Origin: Ignavibacteriales bacterium
GTDB lineage: Bacteria; Bacteroidota; Ignavibacteria; Ignavibacteriales; Ignavibacteriaceae
Length of the DNA stretch: 64,000 nt
NCBI GenBank assembly: GCA_016700155.1
Contig: CP065001.1
Location: 4,092,001 to 4,156,000, forward strand
Direction: 5' to 3'
Shown here: one piece after another, positions 27,705 to 36,935 of the stretch
How positions within the stretch are numbered: the first letter of the stretch is position 1
How the letters are laid out: every line of letters begins with the position of its first letter
Made by a program: the position numbers and the translations under genes
Notes under the pieces: generated by a model
Databases searched by the model: none
Told to the model about the DNA's origin: nothing
The model's input: only the letters and a program-made list of their open reading frames with translations

Positions 27705-28409
27705 TTAAAGAATTTCATTATTTATTTTTTTTAATAGTTCATCAATTTCTGCAATGGTATTTGCTAACACATTTTGATACCACTGCAACTGTATAAGGTG
27801 AAAATAAATATCATCCAATACTTTAGATAATTGAGCGTTGTCCATTTTGTTAAAGTGTTTGGTTCGTCTTTCATGAATATACTTTTCACTTAAGAGGGTC
27901 CATCTATCATCGAGCATATTAGCATTATCAATTAATCTTGGATACGTTGAATTGTATAATTTGATTAAAGTGCGAATGAGCTCTTTATTTTTATAGGTAT
28001 TAATTTCATTTCCAGCTATGGCAGACTGAAAAGAACCGGATATGGGATAAAAGGTGCGTTGCCCAACAAAAAAATACTCTTGAAGTAATGAGTCGGTATA
28101 ATTTTTATCGGGTTTAGTAATGTTGGCAATATAATTATTCAACAGGTTGTAAGCTTCTATTTTGGGTTCAATAAGATTCAATATCAATTCCATATATTTT
28201 CTATCCTGTGCCAGATCATTTTTAACACCTTCAATAAATTCTGTTTCGGTAATATCTTGCTTTCTTGTCTCATTCCAATTATTAATCTGTAGAGCAATGA
28301 GTATTCCTATTACTACGAGAATAATTTCCCCAATAGCGTACCGCAAATAAGCCATTACTTTATTTTCAGATACCAGTTTTTTTCTGATATTTCTGAAGAA
28401 TCTTATCAT
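27705..28409 (-). CDS. DUF6090-like membrane-anchored protein
   Basis: 234 residues. The start FFRNIRKKLVSENKV, followed by YLRYAIGEIILVVIGILIALQINNWNE, is the signature of the DUF6090 group common in Bacteroidota: a short basic N-terminus, one membrane helix (about 24-41), then a helical domain outside the cytoplasm (about 45-232). Function of the family is unknown. It lies 31 bp upstream of the first FIST gene on the same strand, so it may be co-transcribed with the signalling cluster, but it could equally be separate. Confidence 0.85.
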   Translation of the reverse strand: MIRFFRNIRKKLVSENKVMAYLRYAIGEIILVVIGILIALQINNWNETRKQDITETEFIEGVKNDLAQDRKYMELILNLIEPKIEAYNLLNNYIANITKPDKNYTDSLLQEYFFVGQRTFYPISGSFQSAIAGNEINTYKNKELIRTLIKLYNSTYPRLIDNANMLDDRWTLLSEKYIHERRTKHFNKMDNAQLSKVLDDIYFHLIQLQWYQNVLANTIAEIDELLKKINNEIL

Positions 28410-28472
28410 TATTTATTCTCTTCAATATGATTTCATTTAGCTATTATTGTGTTCAATAAAACTAATTGTTTT

Positions 28473-29876
28473 TTATTTCGATTCTGCTTCGGCGGTGTTT
28501 TTGATGTGATCAGAAACCGTAATTGAACCCTCCGTGGATTCATTATACCTGAGTTCCAATTCATCTACTCGTTTCTGATGTTGTTCAAAGTTAATGAATC
28601 TCATTAGTATAAGCATTGTAGCCGCAAAGAAAATATATGCAAGTATCACAAACTCCCAATCAAGAAATCCTTTTAATTGTCCCATAATTGCTGCACCTGC
28701 AGCTAAACCCAGATTTGATATCGCCATATAAAGTGTAAACTGAGTTACTGAAATCCGCTTCCAGCATAATTGCATCGCTGAGGCAAAAATTGCAATGGTA
28801 GTAAATGTGACAAGTGTATAAAAGCAGATTATAAATGCTGTTATAAAAACTTCACTCTGCCAATAAACTCTGAGAAATGACATTGAGCCGACCAATAAAA
28901 TTAAGATAACCAGATAGATAGAGATCATTTTTACTTTACCGAAATAGTCTATCAGAAAACCGCCAATGATCATTCCAAGAATTCCGGAAATCAAATTTGC
29001 TGTCGCAAAAATTTGAGAATAATGAGTGTCCGCCCATCCAAGATGCTGAACTGTAAATACCGGCAATACAGTATCGATCAATCCGCGTCCTGTTGAAAAA
29101 CTGAATGCAGCAACACCCATCATAAAACTTACCGGCAGGAAAAATACTTTAATAAGACTTTTGAAAATAGACTTCCAGCTATGAAGCTGAATTTTCGCCG
29201 CAACTTTCGAAGCTTCCCCATTTGTCCACGGCAATAATTTTTCGCCCGGTCTTTCCCTCAGTAAAAGAGGAATGATAATTATTAAGGATACAATTATAGA
29301 GAACGATATTATTGCGTAGAAGTATCCATGCTCGCTCATTATCCAGCTGCCTGTAGCAACGGCACCGCTAATTCCAAGTGTTTTTGAACCCCACATTAAT
29401 CCATTTGCCCTGGCCTGCTGATTTACAGGTAATATATCAATTGCCATTCCGTCCACGGCAATGTCCTGAGTAACTTCAAAAAAACTAACGATGAAGCCAA
29501 GTATCATTAATAAATATAAATTATCAAGCGGGTGAGCAATAAGAGACATCGAGAAAAAACTTAAAATTAAGCCAACCTGGCCAAATAATACCCATGGTCT
29601 TCTTCTTCCCATAGCAAGAAAAGTAAACCTATCCATTATCGGAGCATTTATGATTTTCAAACTCCAGGGAATACCAATCACGGCTACGTATGAACCTATT
29701 TCCGTAGGGCTCTTTCCATTCATAGCCAACCACGCCGGTATGGCATACCACAACAATCCTTCAGGAATTCCCTGTGCAATGTAAAGTGCAGAAAAAGTAA
29801 AGTACCTGAAAAAGCTACTTTCAGATAATGATGGAAGCGATTTTAAATTAATCTGACCGGATTTCATTGAAAGCAT
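28473..29876 (-). CDS. Major facilitator superfamily transporter, AmpG/PAT-like
   Basis: 467 residues with about twelve membrane segments. The N-terminal part YIAQGIPEGLLWYAIPAWL, then IGIPWSLKIINAPIMDRF and MGRRRPWVL, matches the AmpG/acetyl-CoA transporter-like branch of MFS; GRRRPW is the loop 2-3 signature. AmpG proteins import anhydro-muropeptides, but the substrate of this one is not determinable. AAGGACT lies upstream of the ATG at 29876; a second ATG three codons later is possible. A terminator separates it from the small-protein operon upstream. Confidence 0.88.
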   Translation of the reverse strand: MLSMKSGQINLKSLPSLSESSFFRYFTFSALYIAQGIPEGLLWYAIPAWLAMNGKSPTEIGSYVAVIGIPWSLKIINAPIMDRFTFLAMGRRRPWVLFGQVGLILSFFSMSLIAHPLDNLYLLMILGFIVSFFEVTQDIAVDGMAIDILPVNQQARANGLMWGSKTLGISGAVATGSWIMSEHGYFYAIISFSIIVSLIIIIPLLLRERPGEKLLPWTNGEASKVAAKIQLHSWKSIFKSLIKVFFLPVSFMMGVAAFSFSTGRGLIDTVLPVFTVQHLGWADTHYSQIFATANLISGILGMIIGGFLIDYFGKVKMISIYLVILILLVGSMSFLRVYWQSEVFITAFIICFYTLVTFTTIAIFASAMQLCWKRISVTQFTLYMAISNLGLAAGAAIMGQLKGFLDWEFVILAYIFFAATMLILMRFINFEQHQKRVDELELRYNESTEGSITVSDHIKNTAEAESK

Positions 29877-29914
29877 TTCAGTCCTTATAAAAGTGTAGGA
29901 GATTTCTAAATAAT

Positions 29915-29947
29915 AAAGATGTCATCTCTTTTACAGATGACATCTTT
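29915..29947 (-). terminator. Intrinsic terminator of the small exported-protein operon
   Basis: 13-bp perfect stem (arms AAAGATGTCATCT and AGATGACATCTTT, 7-nt loop) followed on the minus strand by ATTATTT; it ends the unit whose last gene is 29969-30397. Confidence 0.85.
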
Positions 29948-29968
29948 GTAAACCATGCTTTTATACTT

Positions 29969-30397
29969 TTATTTTTTAGGGGGAACGGGATACTGACCGC
30001 GGATTGTATAAATATTATCCTTGTGCGCGTGAAAATGTTTTACTACTTCCGCAAACGCGCCGGGGTGACGTTTATTTCCCCGGGCTACATACTCATCCCA
30101 GAATTTGTCGAATGAAGCCATGTCTTTTGCAGTATACCAGAAGTTAAGATTCCATTCATCTCCCCAGTTATGCACAAACTGTCCGAAACTATAAATGTAA
30201 CCTTCGTCAACAAGTTCTTTCAGGATAGGAACAAATATTGAATCAACCAGTTTGTTTACTTTGCCTGTTTCGCTCATTGGAACCATGTTAAAACTTGTAA
30301 TAAGCAAAGGGCGATCATCATTCTGAGCAAAGTTTTTTTCACCAAAGGTCAGGACAATCAAAAATAAGACTGCTGAGATTTTAATTAATTGTTTCAT
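29969..30397 (-). CDS. Small exported protein, possible dimeric alpha-beta barrel
   Basis: 142 residues from the ATG at 30397, chosen because GGAG lies 8 nt upstream; a GTG three codons earlier would overlap that site. Signal peptide about 1-25 (ending NFAQ), mature domain of about 115 residues with FNMVPMSETGKVNKLVDSI, WNLNFWYTAKDMASFDKFWDEY and a His-rich stretch HFHAHKDNIYTI. Size and alternation of strand and helix resemble ABM/EthD-like dimeric barrels, but I see no diagnostic motif. Similar in size and style to the products of 30440-30907 and 41474-41908. Function unknown. Confidence 0.75.
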   Translation of the reverse strand: MKQLIKISAVLFLIVLTFGEKNFAQNDDRPLLITSFNMVPMSETGKVNKLVDSIFVPILKELVDEGYIYSFGQFVHNWGDEWNLNFWYTAKDMASFDKFWDEYVARGNKRHPGAFAEVVKHFHAHKDNIYTIRGQYPVPPKK

Positions 30398-30439
30398 CGC
30401 ACTCACTCCTTTAATTTTTTTGTTGATGTTATTTTAAAT

Positions 30440-30907
30440 TTAATTCATCGGCTTAAGTTTGATTTCGCGAAAACTTTTTGTGCCTACATAAGTTCGCATA
30501 GCAAATCGCTTATCAGTCATTGAACGCATTTTATCTTCATCTGTAGTTTTAAAAAACTTTTCTCTTATAGCTTTCATTTTATCTTCATCGCCCTGGTTGT
30601 AGTCATACGCATCGCCAAAACTTTTATAAATGTTAACAACAGCAATATCCCAATCGTCCTCGTTTGCGGGTTGATTCAAAAGGATTGTATAACCAACTAT
30701 TAATCCCTGTTTAACGGCTTCTTCCTGTTGAGGGAAAAAATTTGTGCGCAGATATTCCATATAAGCATCGAACTGTCCCGGACTTGTTCTATAAAAACTT
30801 ACCACTCGAACATTTCCTTCTGTAAAATGTTCCTGCGCAAATGATGTTGAAGAATAAATGCATATCAGCATTATAAAAGCGAACACGATCTTTAATTTCG
30901 AAAACAT
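30440..30907 (-). CDS. Small exported protein, possible dimeric alpha-beta barrel
   Basis: 155 residues from the ATG at 30907, which has AAGGAG 6-7 nt upstream and opens a clean signal peptide (MFSKLKIVFAFIMLICIYSSTSFAQ). A GTG further upstream at 30958 would overlap the previous gene's stop codon and hide the signal peptide. The mature domain begins with VRVVSFYRTSPGQFDAYMEYLRTNFFP, typical of a ferredoxin-like or ABM barrel strand-helix unit. Fourth gene in the run of five small proteins; function unknown. Confidence 0.78.
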   Translation of the reverse strand: MFSKLKIVFAFIMLICIYSSTSFAQEHFTEGNVRVVSFYRTSPGQFDAYMEYLRTNFFPQQEEAVKQGLIVGYTILLNQPANEDDWDIAVVNIYKSFGDAYDYNQGDEDKMKAIREKFFKTTDEDKMRSMTDKRFAMRTYVGTKSFREIKLKPMN

Positions 30908-30957
30908 AACGCATCTCCTTTTTTGAAAATTATTTTGTTTACTGATAAATGTTTTCA

Positions 30958-31422
30958 CTAATCATTTTTTATTTCGCCGCCGTGATCCCCGACCAGCATC
31001 CACTTACCGTTTTTCTTCATGAGTATATCCGTCCAGCGTCCTCTTTCGGTATTTGGTTTTCCATCAGGGCTTTCAGTTACCTGCACATAGTAGTAATGTG
31101 CGTAGGCGAAATCTCCATTAACCCAAATTTTGGATGGTGTGATTATGTAATACTGCATTTTACCTTTAGTGAACCAGTATGCTAATGATTTTTTTGCTTC
31201 TGGTTTTCCGCCAGGTGTTTCGTTTTCATAAGACCAGCCGAGATATGAATCATCAAAATAATCCAGGAACGACATTGGATTACTTGAACCGCTTGCAGCC
31301 CAGTACTCTTCTATGCCCGCCCAAACTGATTTTTGTTCGGGTGACCATTGCTGCGCATTACTGATCTGTGAAAAGAGAATTATTGAAAAGAACAAAACGA
31401 ACATTGAAAGTGACCGCTTCAT
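30958..31422 (-). CDS. Exported SnoaL/DUF4440-like protein
   Basis: 154 residues: signal peptide 1-23 (ending SNAQ), then a single NTF2-like domain of about 125 residues with VWAGIEEYWAASGSSNPMSFLDYFDDSYLGW, YYIITPSKIWVNGDFAYAHYYY and RGRWTDILMKKNGKWMLVGDHG. The closing WTDIL-K-GKWMLVGDH is typical of DUF4440/SnoaL-like domains. AGGAG precedes the ATG. Periplasmic or outer-membrane associated; may bind or convert a small molecule, with no catalytic set that I can name. Confidence 0.85.
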   Translation of the reverse strand: MKRSLSMFVLFFSIILFSQISNAQQWSPEQKSVWAGIEEYWAASGSSNPMSFLDYFDDSYLGWSYENETPGGKPEAKKSLAYWFTKGKMQYYIITPSKIWVNGDFAYAHYYYVQVTESPDGKPNTERGRWTDILMKKNGKWMLVGDHGGEIKND

Positions 31423-31481
31423 AACTACTCCTTTATGATTTGTGAAATTATTTTTTGAACGGGGAATTACTATTTAGAATA

Positions 31482-31967
31482 TCATTTGGACTTGTGTGCT
31501 TCCAGCTCTATTTCGATCATGAACTCCGGCAGGGCTAATCCTTTTACTTCTAGCCATGTTCCTGTGGGAAAATTCTTTTTATAAATATCATTCCTGTAAC
31601 CGGATTGATTTAAAAACTCCGCCATGTTGGTTGTGAAAATATTTTCAACGACCACATCATCGAATGTATAGCCGTAGTGAGTTAAAACTTTTTCAAGATC
31701 GGAATAACAATTTTTCATCTGCTGTTTAAGATCACCGACTGCGGTTGGGACCCCTGCATCATCCATACTTACAGCACCCGATATAATCAGGTAATTTCCA
31801 ATTCGCACAGCATGTGAGTAGCCAAAAGTCTTTTCTGCTTCTGGACGCAACAGAAAATAGTCATGTGTTTTTGATACTTCTGTTGTCTGTTTTGTTTTTT
31901 CATCATTGGTACACGAACTGAATATTATAGCGAATGAGAACAGCAAAATTGTTATACGAATTTTCAT
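31482..31967 (-). CDS. RidA/YjgF-family lipoprotein
   Basis: 161 residues. The N-terminus MKIRITILLFSFAIIFSSC ends in a probable lipidated Cys19. The rest is a Rid-family domain: VRIGNYLIISGAVSMDD, DLKQQMKNCYSDLEKVL, VVENIFTTNM and a C-terminal EIELEAHK. In RidA proper an arginine in the PARS motif is essential for imine deamination; here the aligned segment reads FPTGTWLEV with no arginine, so enzymatic deaminase activity is doubtful and it fits the other Rid subgroups. An exported, lipidated Rid protein is unusual. AGGAG lies upstream of the ATG. Confidence 0.88.
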   Translation of the reverse strand: MKIRITILLFSFAIIFSSCTNDEKTKQTTEVSKTHDYFLLRPEAEKTFGYSHAVRIGNYLIISGAVSMDDAGVPTAVGDLKQQMKNCYSDLEKVLTHYGYTFDDVVVENIFTTNMAEFLNQSGYRNDIYKKNFPTGTWLEVKGLALPEFMIEIELEAHKSK

Positions 31968-32013
31968 TCTGTTACTCCTGTGTGGTTTTAAATAGATAGA
32001 CTATTTGTTTTCT

Positions 32014-32454
32014 TCATCTTCCGTTAAGCCATAACTCAAAACTTTTATTTGATTCTCCGGGCGGATAATTCCAGTCGGGTTTTAATCTTAAACCGCTGCT
32101 GCTTCTCCAGATAAATTCCGTTACTGTATTAATATCTTTTGCGTTTATAATTTTGACTGCTATGAGTTTTTCATTTCCAGCTTCAATCTTTATCAGTTCT
32201 GATTCAATGTTTTGTACAAGAATTGTGTTGTGAATTATTTCTGCCTGTCTTGGATCGTAAGTTGCCCAGACGATGCCATTAATACCCGACAGAAAAATAT
32301 TTTCATCGAGAGTAATTGAAAGCTCTAAATTAGAACCCGCCGGTAGTTTTGGGAAGTTGCTATCACTTATGTCTTTCCACTGGATAGTTTTTAGTGAGTT
32401 AAGCAATATTTTTCCTTCCGTCTGATAAATGCCTTTGGTTCGCAGAATATCCAC
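32014..32454 (-). CDS. Hypothetical protein
   Basis: 146 residues starting at a GTG, with no clear ribosome site and no signal peptide. Beta-rich by eye (SNLELSITLDENIFLSGINGIVWATYD, LIAVKIINAKD) and ending FELWLNGR. No family recognised. It precedes the RidA lipoprotein gene by 46 bp on the same strand and may be the first gene of the small-protein operon. A start further in is possible. Confidence 0.6.
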   Translation of the reverse strand: MDILRTKGIYQTEGKILLNSLKTIQWKDISDSNFPKLPAGSNLELSITLDENIFLSGINGIVWATYDPRQAEIIHNTILVQNIESELIKIEAGNEKLIAVKIINAKDINTVTEFIWRSSSGLRLKPDWNYPPGESNKSFELWLNGR

Positions 32455-32570
32455 TTTGTTGATTTTGATGGTTTAGTTTTTAAAAAATGACGGGACAAAA
32501 GTAGGCGAAAGAGAGTGTGTTATCTTGTACTATTCACGCAATTGTTTGGACTTTTATGTCAATTACAACA

Positions 32571-32667
32571 TTTCTAAGTGTTTCTTAGTGCTCTAAGTGT
32601 CTTAGTGGTTAAAAAGAATTAAACTCACCACTAAGTCACTAAGGACACTTAGTTACACTAAGAGTTA
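32571..32667. repeat. Imperfect inverted repeat built from CTTAGTG/CACTAAG units
   Basis: The left half contains TTTCTTAGTG, CTCTAAGTGT and CTTAGTGGTT; the right half contains CACCACTAAG, TCACTAAGGA and CACTTAGTTACACTAAG. The halves can fold into a long imperfect hairpin around an AT-rich centre. It fills most of the gap between 32454 and 32682 and resembles dispersed intergenic repeats rather than a gene. Confidence 0.75.
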
Positions 32668-32681
32668 AAAACTATGACAAA

Positions 32682-35600
32682 TCATGATGTCCTATATTCA
32701 GACGGTGATACACCAAACTGCTTTTTAAACGCCCTTGAAAAATACGCCTGATCGTTAAAGCCAACCTTGTAACAAATTTCTGCAACTGTTCCGGCGTTTT
32801 GTTTAAGCAAGTCTGCCGCACGCTGAAGACGGAATGATCTTATTAATTGCCCCGGTGGCTGATCAATAAGCGCATTTAATTTTCTTGTAAGCTGGGAGAC
32901 ACTCATATTAATTTCTTCAGCAAGAATTTCAACACCAAATTCTTCTTCTTCAAATTTAGTTTCAATTGTCTTTGTTACTTTTTCAAGAAATATTTTGTCG
33001 ACAGAATTTGTCGATACTTCCGATGGTTTGATTACTCTAATTGTGCTGAATTTTTTTCTAAGCCTGGCTCTTTGATAGATTAAATTCTTTACTCTTACTC
33101 TTAGTTCTTTCGCACTGAATGGCTTTGTAAGATAATCGTCTATGCCTGTTTCAAGTCCTTCAATCTTGTCGTCAAGCCCTGCCTTTGCCGTAAGCATAAT
33201 AATAGGTATGTGGCTGGTCTTTTCATCATGCCTGATTTCTTTACTTAGTTGATATCCATCTTTCTTCGGCATCATTACATCTGTTATAATTAAATCCGGA
33301 ATTTCTTTTTGAGCAATAAGTAATGCTTCCTCACCATTCATTGCTTCACAAATTTTATATTGATCCCCTAACTGTTCGCGAATATATGTACGTACATCAG
33401 TGTTATCTTCGGCTATCAGAATAATCTCCTGCTGGCTTTGTGTTGTCGGAGATTGGATATCATCTGTTTGAGACAGAACCGAATCAGGGAGACTAACATC
33501 TTCTAAAGTAATTTCAGCAGAAGTTTTGTGTAAAGATAATTCAACTGATTTTTCTTCTTTACTTTTTGTATCACAAACAGGAAGCGTAATTATGAACTCT
33601 GTTCCTTTTCCAACTTCACTGTTAACTGTGATTGTGCCTTTATGTAATTCTACTAATTCTTTGGTGAGCGCCAGTCCTATTCCCGTTCCTTCGTGCTCAC
33701 GTGTGGCAGAGTTATCAACCTGGTAAAATCGGTCGAAGATATGCGGAAGCCTGTCGGCAGGTATTCCAATGCCATTATCTTTGATACTTATTTCAACATA
33801 ATCTTTTGTATTGTCATCCCGAACCTGCCCGACCGGCAGGCGAGCTTGTTTCGGGATCTCCCATTTTATGGAAGATGCTGAAATAAATTCAGCATGACGT
33901 ACGATTAATGAAACTTTAATTTCACCTTTTGCATGTGTGAACTTGAATGCATTTGAAATAAGATTAAAAAATATTTTTTCCATCTTATCCGGGTCAAAAG
34001 TGAGCTGTATATTTTCACATTCCGATTCAAAACGGATTAATATATTTTTTTCTTCAGCCATGGATTCAAATGAGTAGAAAAGACTTTTAAGGAACGATAC
34101 TATATTGTGCTGTTCTGAGTTTAACTCCATACTACCGGCTTCGAGTTTAGATAAATCCAATAGCTGGTTAATCAATGTAAGCAGCCGTCTTGCGTTCCTG
34201 TTTGCAACCTGGAGTTTTCCTTTTTCTTTTGTGTCAACATCAGATGACATAACGCTTTCAATCTGTCCGAGAATAAGTGTAAGCGGTGTGCGGAACTCGT
34301 GTGATATGTTTGCAAAGAAATGCGATTTTACCTGGTCAAGATTTCTGAGTGAATCAGTTTCAACTTTTTCAATCTTTAACTGGTTCTTAAGATTTATCCT
34401 GTTCAGTTCATACTGTCTTATCCCGTAAAGACCGGAAAGAAATATTAACCCATATAAAATATAAGCCCACCAGGTGCTCCACCACGGCGGCGTAACAATA
34501 ATAGTAATCGAGATTCCCTGTTCATTCCACACCCCATCATTGTTTGAACCTTTAACACGAAAAACATATTCGCCGGGAGATAGATTTGTGTATGTGGCTG
34601 TTCTTACTGTTCCGGACCTGATCCATTCATTGTTAAAGTTTTCCAGTATGTAAGCATATTGATTTTTTTCAGGTGCCGAATAGTCAAGGGCTGCAAACTC
34701 AAGTTGAATAAAATTATCGTCATGCGATAAATTTATTTGTTTTATTTCAGATATGTTTTTCTGAATGGAATTTTCTTTTTCATTTGATGAAGAAGTGTTT
34801 AGGATTTTAAATCCGGTTAAAACTATTTCAGGCTTGAACGGATTTTCTTTTATTGAATCAGGATAAAAATAATTTAGTCCGTTTATCCCGCCGAAGAAGA
34901 ATTCCTCCTTTTTACTTTTATAAAACGCGCCCGTATTAAATTCATTACTTTGCAGCCCGTCACTTACATTAAAATTTCTGAATGATTTTGTTTTAATATT
35001 GAAACGCGAGAGCCCTTTGTTGGTGCTTAACCATAGATTTCCTTTTGAGTCACTTAGAATTCCATACACAACATTATTGGGCAATCCATTTTCTTCCGTA
35101 AAATGAGTGAATTTTTTTGTTTCGATATCAAGTTTGTTTAGCCCTCCTCCGCCCGTTCCTATCCACAAATATTTTTCTGGTTCATACGGGTCAGCGCAGA
35201 TTGATTTAATATTATTTTCATTAAGACTTTGAGAATCGGATGCGTCGGTAGAGTATAAAGTCATTGATTCGTTTTTTGAATTGAAATGTATTAGCCCGCG
35301 CTTAGTACCGATCCAGATGTTGTTCTGAAAATCTTCATGAATTACGGATCTTATGTTTTCATTACTCTCACGATGTTCTTTTTGCAGTTTATATTTTTTG
35401 AATATTCCTTTTTCCTGATCTGTTAAACGGCATAAATAACTTTCTGTTGTGACCCATATTCTTTTTTTTGAGTCTTCTATAACGGCACTTACATTTTTTT
35501 GAGGTAAGCCGGATTCGTCATTAATAGTGTGTTTATATAAACGAATTTTTCCTTGCTGCGGGTCATGCCGGAATAATCCCTCCGTTGAACAAATCCATAA

Positions 35601-36935
35601 TTTTCCATCAGATGAATTGATCATAGAAAACCCGCCCGTGTTACCGAATGCCTCAATATCATAAGAACTTTTTTCAAAACTTTTAAACTCACCAGTAGCC
35701 CGGTTCCATTTGTACAATACTTCGGTGCTTATCCAGATGTTTTCTTCATCGTCTTCAATAATTGAACGAATGCTGAAACCCGTCACTCTTGAGTCAGGTT
35801 CTTTTTTTCTTACATAAGTTGAAAACCTGTTCGCCTTAGGATCATAAATATTTATTCCGCCGCCAGCTGTTCCTACCCAAACAATTCCGGTCTTATCCAT
35901 ACACAAACCTGAAACCAGATTGTAACTAAGACTTTTTGCATCGAAGGGGTCGTTCCTTATGTAGTTGTATGATTTTGTTTTTGTGTCGAAGATCATAAGT
36001 TCTGCGGCAGTACCAAGCCATAATTTTCCATGACTGTCTTCAATAATATTTCCGATAACTCCCCATCCATACCTGTACACATCAAAGTGATGAGGAAAAG
36101 TTTTGTAGGACTCTTTTTCTCTGTCAAACAAAACCAAACCACTCAAGGTGCCCAGCCAAAAATTTCCTTTGCTGTCTTCATAAATTGACGGAATGCTATT
36201 ATCACTCGGATCATTCGGCGCTGAGGGATTCTTGCTATTTATAAAATATCTGATGAATGCGTTTTTTGTTCTATCATATTTGCAGAGATTGCTTTCCGTT
36301 CCAGCCCATAAAATTCCCTTTGAATCAACGAGAAGAGAATAAATTTTATTACTGCCTATTCCGGACTCTATCTTACTTACTTTAAAAAACCATTGTGGAT
36401 TTTCAACACGACTTTCTTTTACTGGCGATACTTTATATAAACCGTTGTTGTTTGTGCTGATCCAGATATTTGAATCTGCGTCTTCAACAATCGAAGTGAT
36501 CTCTGAATTGAAATTTTTATTCTTTACTGAATTCAATTTAATCCGATTGTACGAACCATCACGTTGATTATAAATACTTACATCAGCTTCCCGTGTGCCG
36601 ATCCAGATTAGTCCGCGGCTGTCTTCAAATAAAAATGAAATATTGTTTGATGAAACAGTTGTTGTGTCGAACGGGTTATGATTGAATACTTTGAAGGAAT
36701 ATCCGTCATAACGGTTTAAACCGTCGGTGGTTCCAAACCACATAAAACCTTTGCTGTCCTGTAAAATTGCAAACACCGCATTCTGTGACAGACCATCATT
36801 GATTGTGAGATGCCGGAAATTAATTGGCTGGGAAAAAAGAATGCTGCCGTAGATGTACAGCAGCATAAAAAAAGTTAATGTTACTTTATTAAATGCGGAA
36901 TAATACAGTGTAAAAGAAAAATTACCGGATCGCAT
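32682..36935 (-). CDS. Hybrid two-component system protein (propeller sensor, kinase, receiver, AraC-type DNA-binding domain)
   Basis: 1417 residues, the one-protein HTCS layout: signal region (1-36, with QPINFRHLTINDGLSQNAV at its end), Reg_prop propeller blades (about 40-710, each with DSKGFMWFGT/DGLNRYD-like motifs), Y_Y_Y domain (about 720-800), membrane helix (about 812-832), HisKA with H879 in NISHEFRTPL, HATPase with DNGIGIP and GTGIGLA, receiver with D1219 in ITDVMMPKKDG, and a C-terminal AraC HTH (AEICYKVGFNDQAYFSRAFKKQFG). HTCS proteins usually sense polysaccharide breakdown products and activate nearby genes. Oddity: about 32 residues (about 1011-1042) inside the HATPase domain come from a composite palindromic repeat. 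Confidence 0.95.
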   Translation of the reverse strand: MRSGNFSFTLYYSAFNKVTLTFFMLLYIYGSILFSQPINFRHLTINDGLSQNAVFAILQDSKGFMWFGTTDGLNRYDGYSFKVFNHNPFDTTTVSSNNISFLFEDSRGLIWIGTREADVSIYNQRDGSYNRIKLNSVKNKNFNSEITSIVEDADSNIWISTNNNGLYKVSPVKESRVENPQWFFKVSKIESGIGSNKIYSLLVDSKGILWAGTESNLCKYDRTKNAFIRYFINSKNPSAPNDPSDNSIPSIYEDSKGNFWLGTLSGLVLFDREKESYKTFPHHFDVYRYGWGVIGNIIEDSHGKLWLGTAAELMIFDTKTKSYNYIRNDPFDAKSLSYNLVSGLCMDKTGIVWVGTAGGGINIYDPKANRFSTYVRKKEPDSRVTGFSIRSIIEDDEENIWISTEVLYKWNRATGEFKSFEKSSYDIEAFGNTGGFSMINSSDGKLWICSTEGLFRHDPQQGKIRLYKHTINDESGLPQKNVSAVIEDSKKRIWVTTESYLCRLTDQEKGIFKKYKLQKEHRESNENIRSVIHEDFQNNIWIGTKRGLIHFNSKNESMTLYSTDASDSQSLNENNIKSICADPYEPEKYLWIGTGGGGLNKLDIETKKFTHFTEENGLPNNVVYGILSDSKGNLWLSTNKGLSRFNIKTKSFRNFNVSDGLQSNEFNTGAFYKSKKEEFFFGGINGLNYFYPDSIKENPFKPEIVLTGFKILNTSSSNEKENSIQKNISEIKQINLSHDDNFIQLEFAALDYSAPEKNQYAYILENFNNEWIRSGTVRTATYTNLSPGEYVFRVKGSNNDGVWNEQGISITIIVTPPWWSTWWAYILYGLIFLSGLYGIRQYELNRINLKNQLKIEKVETDSLRNLDQVKSHFFANISHEFRTPLTLILGQIESVMSSDVDTKEKGKLQVANRNARRLLTLINQLLDLSKLEAGSMELNSEQHNIVSFLKSLFYSFESMAEEKNILIRFESECENIQLTFDPDKMEKIFFNLISNAFKFTHAKGEIKVSLIVRHAEFISASSIKWEIPKQARLPVGQVRDDNTKDYVEISIKDNGIGIPADRLPHIFDRFYQVDNSATREHEGTGIGLALTKELVELHKGTITVNSEVGKGTEFIITLPVCDTKSKEEKSVELSLHKTSAEITLEDVSLPDSVLSQTDDIQSPTTQSQQEIILIAEDNTDVRTYIREQLGDQYKICEAMNGEEALLIAQKEIPDLIITDVMMPKKDGYQLSKEIRHDEKTSHIPIIMLTAKAGLDDKIEGLETGIDDYLTKPFSAKELRVRVKNLIYQRARLRKKFSTIRVIKPSEVSTNSVDKIFLEKVTKTIETKFEEEEFGVEILAEEINMSVSQLTRKLNALIDQPPGQLIRSFRLQRAADLLKQNAGTVAEICYKVGFNDQAYFSRAFKKQFGVSPSEYRTS
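33811..33901. repeat. Composite hairpin repeat translated inside the HTCS kinase domain
   Basis: Contains ATCCCGAA/TTCGGGAT (8-bp arms), with a nested CCTGCC/GGCAGG hairpin between them, then ATGCTGAA/TTCAGCAT (8-bp arms). In the kinase frame it reads RHAEFISASSIKWEIPK then QARLPVGQVRDD, a translated form of a repeat common in Bacteroidota-like genomes. No stop codon in the reading frame. Confidence 0.85.
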
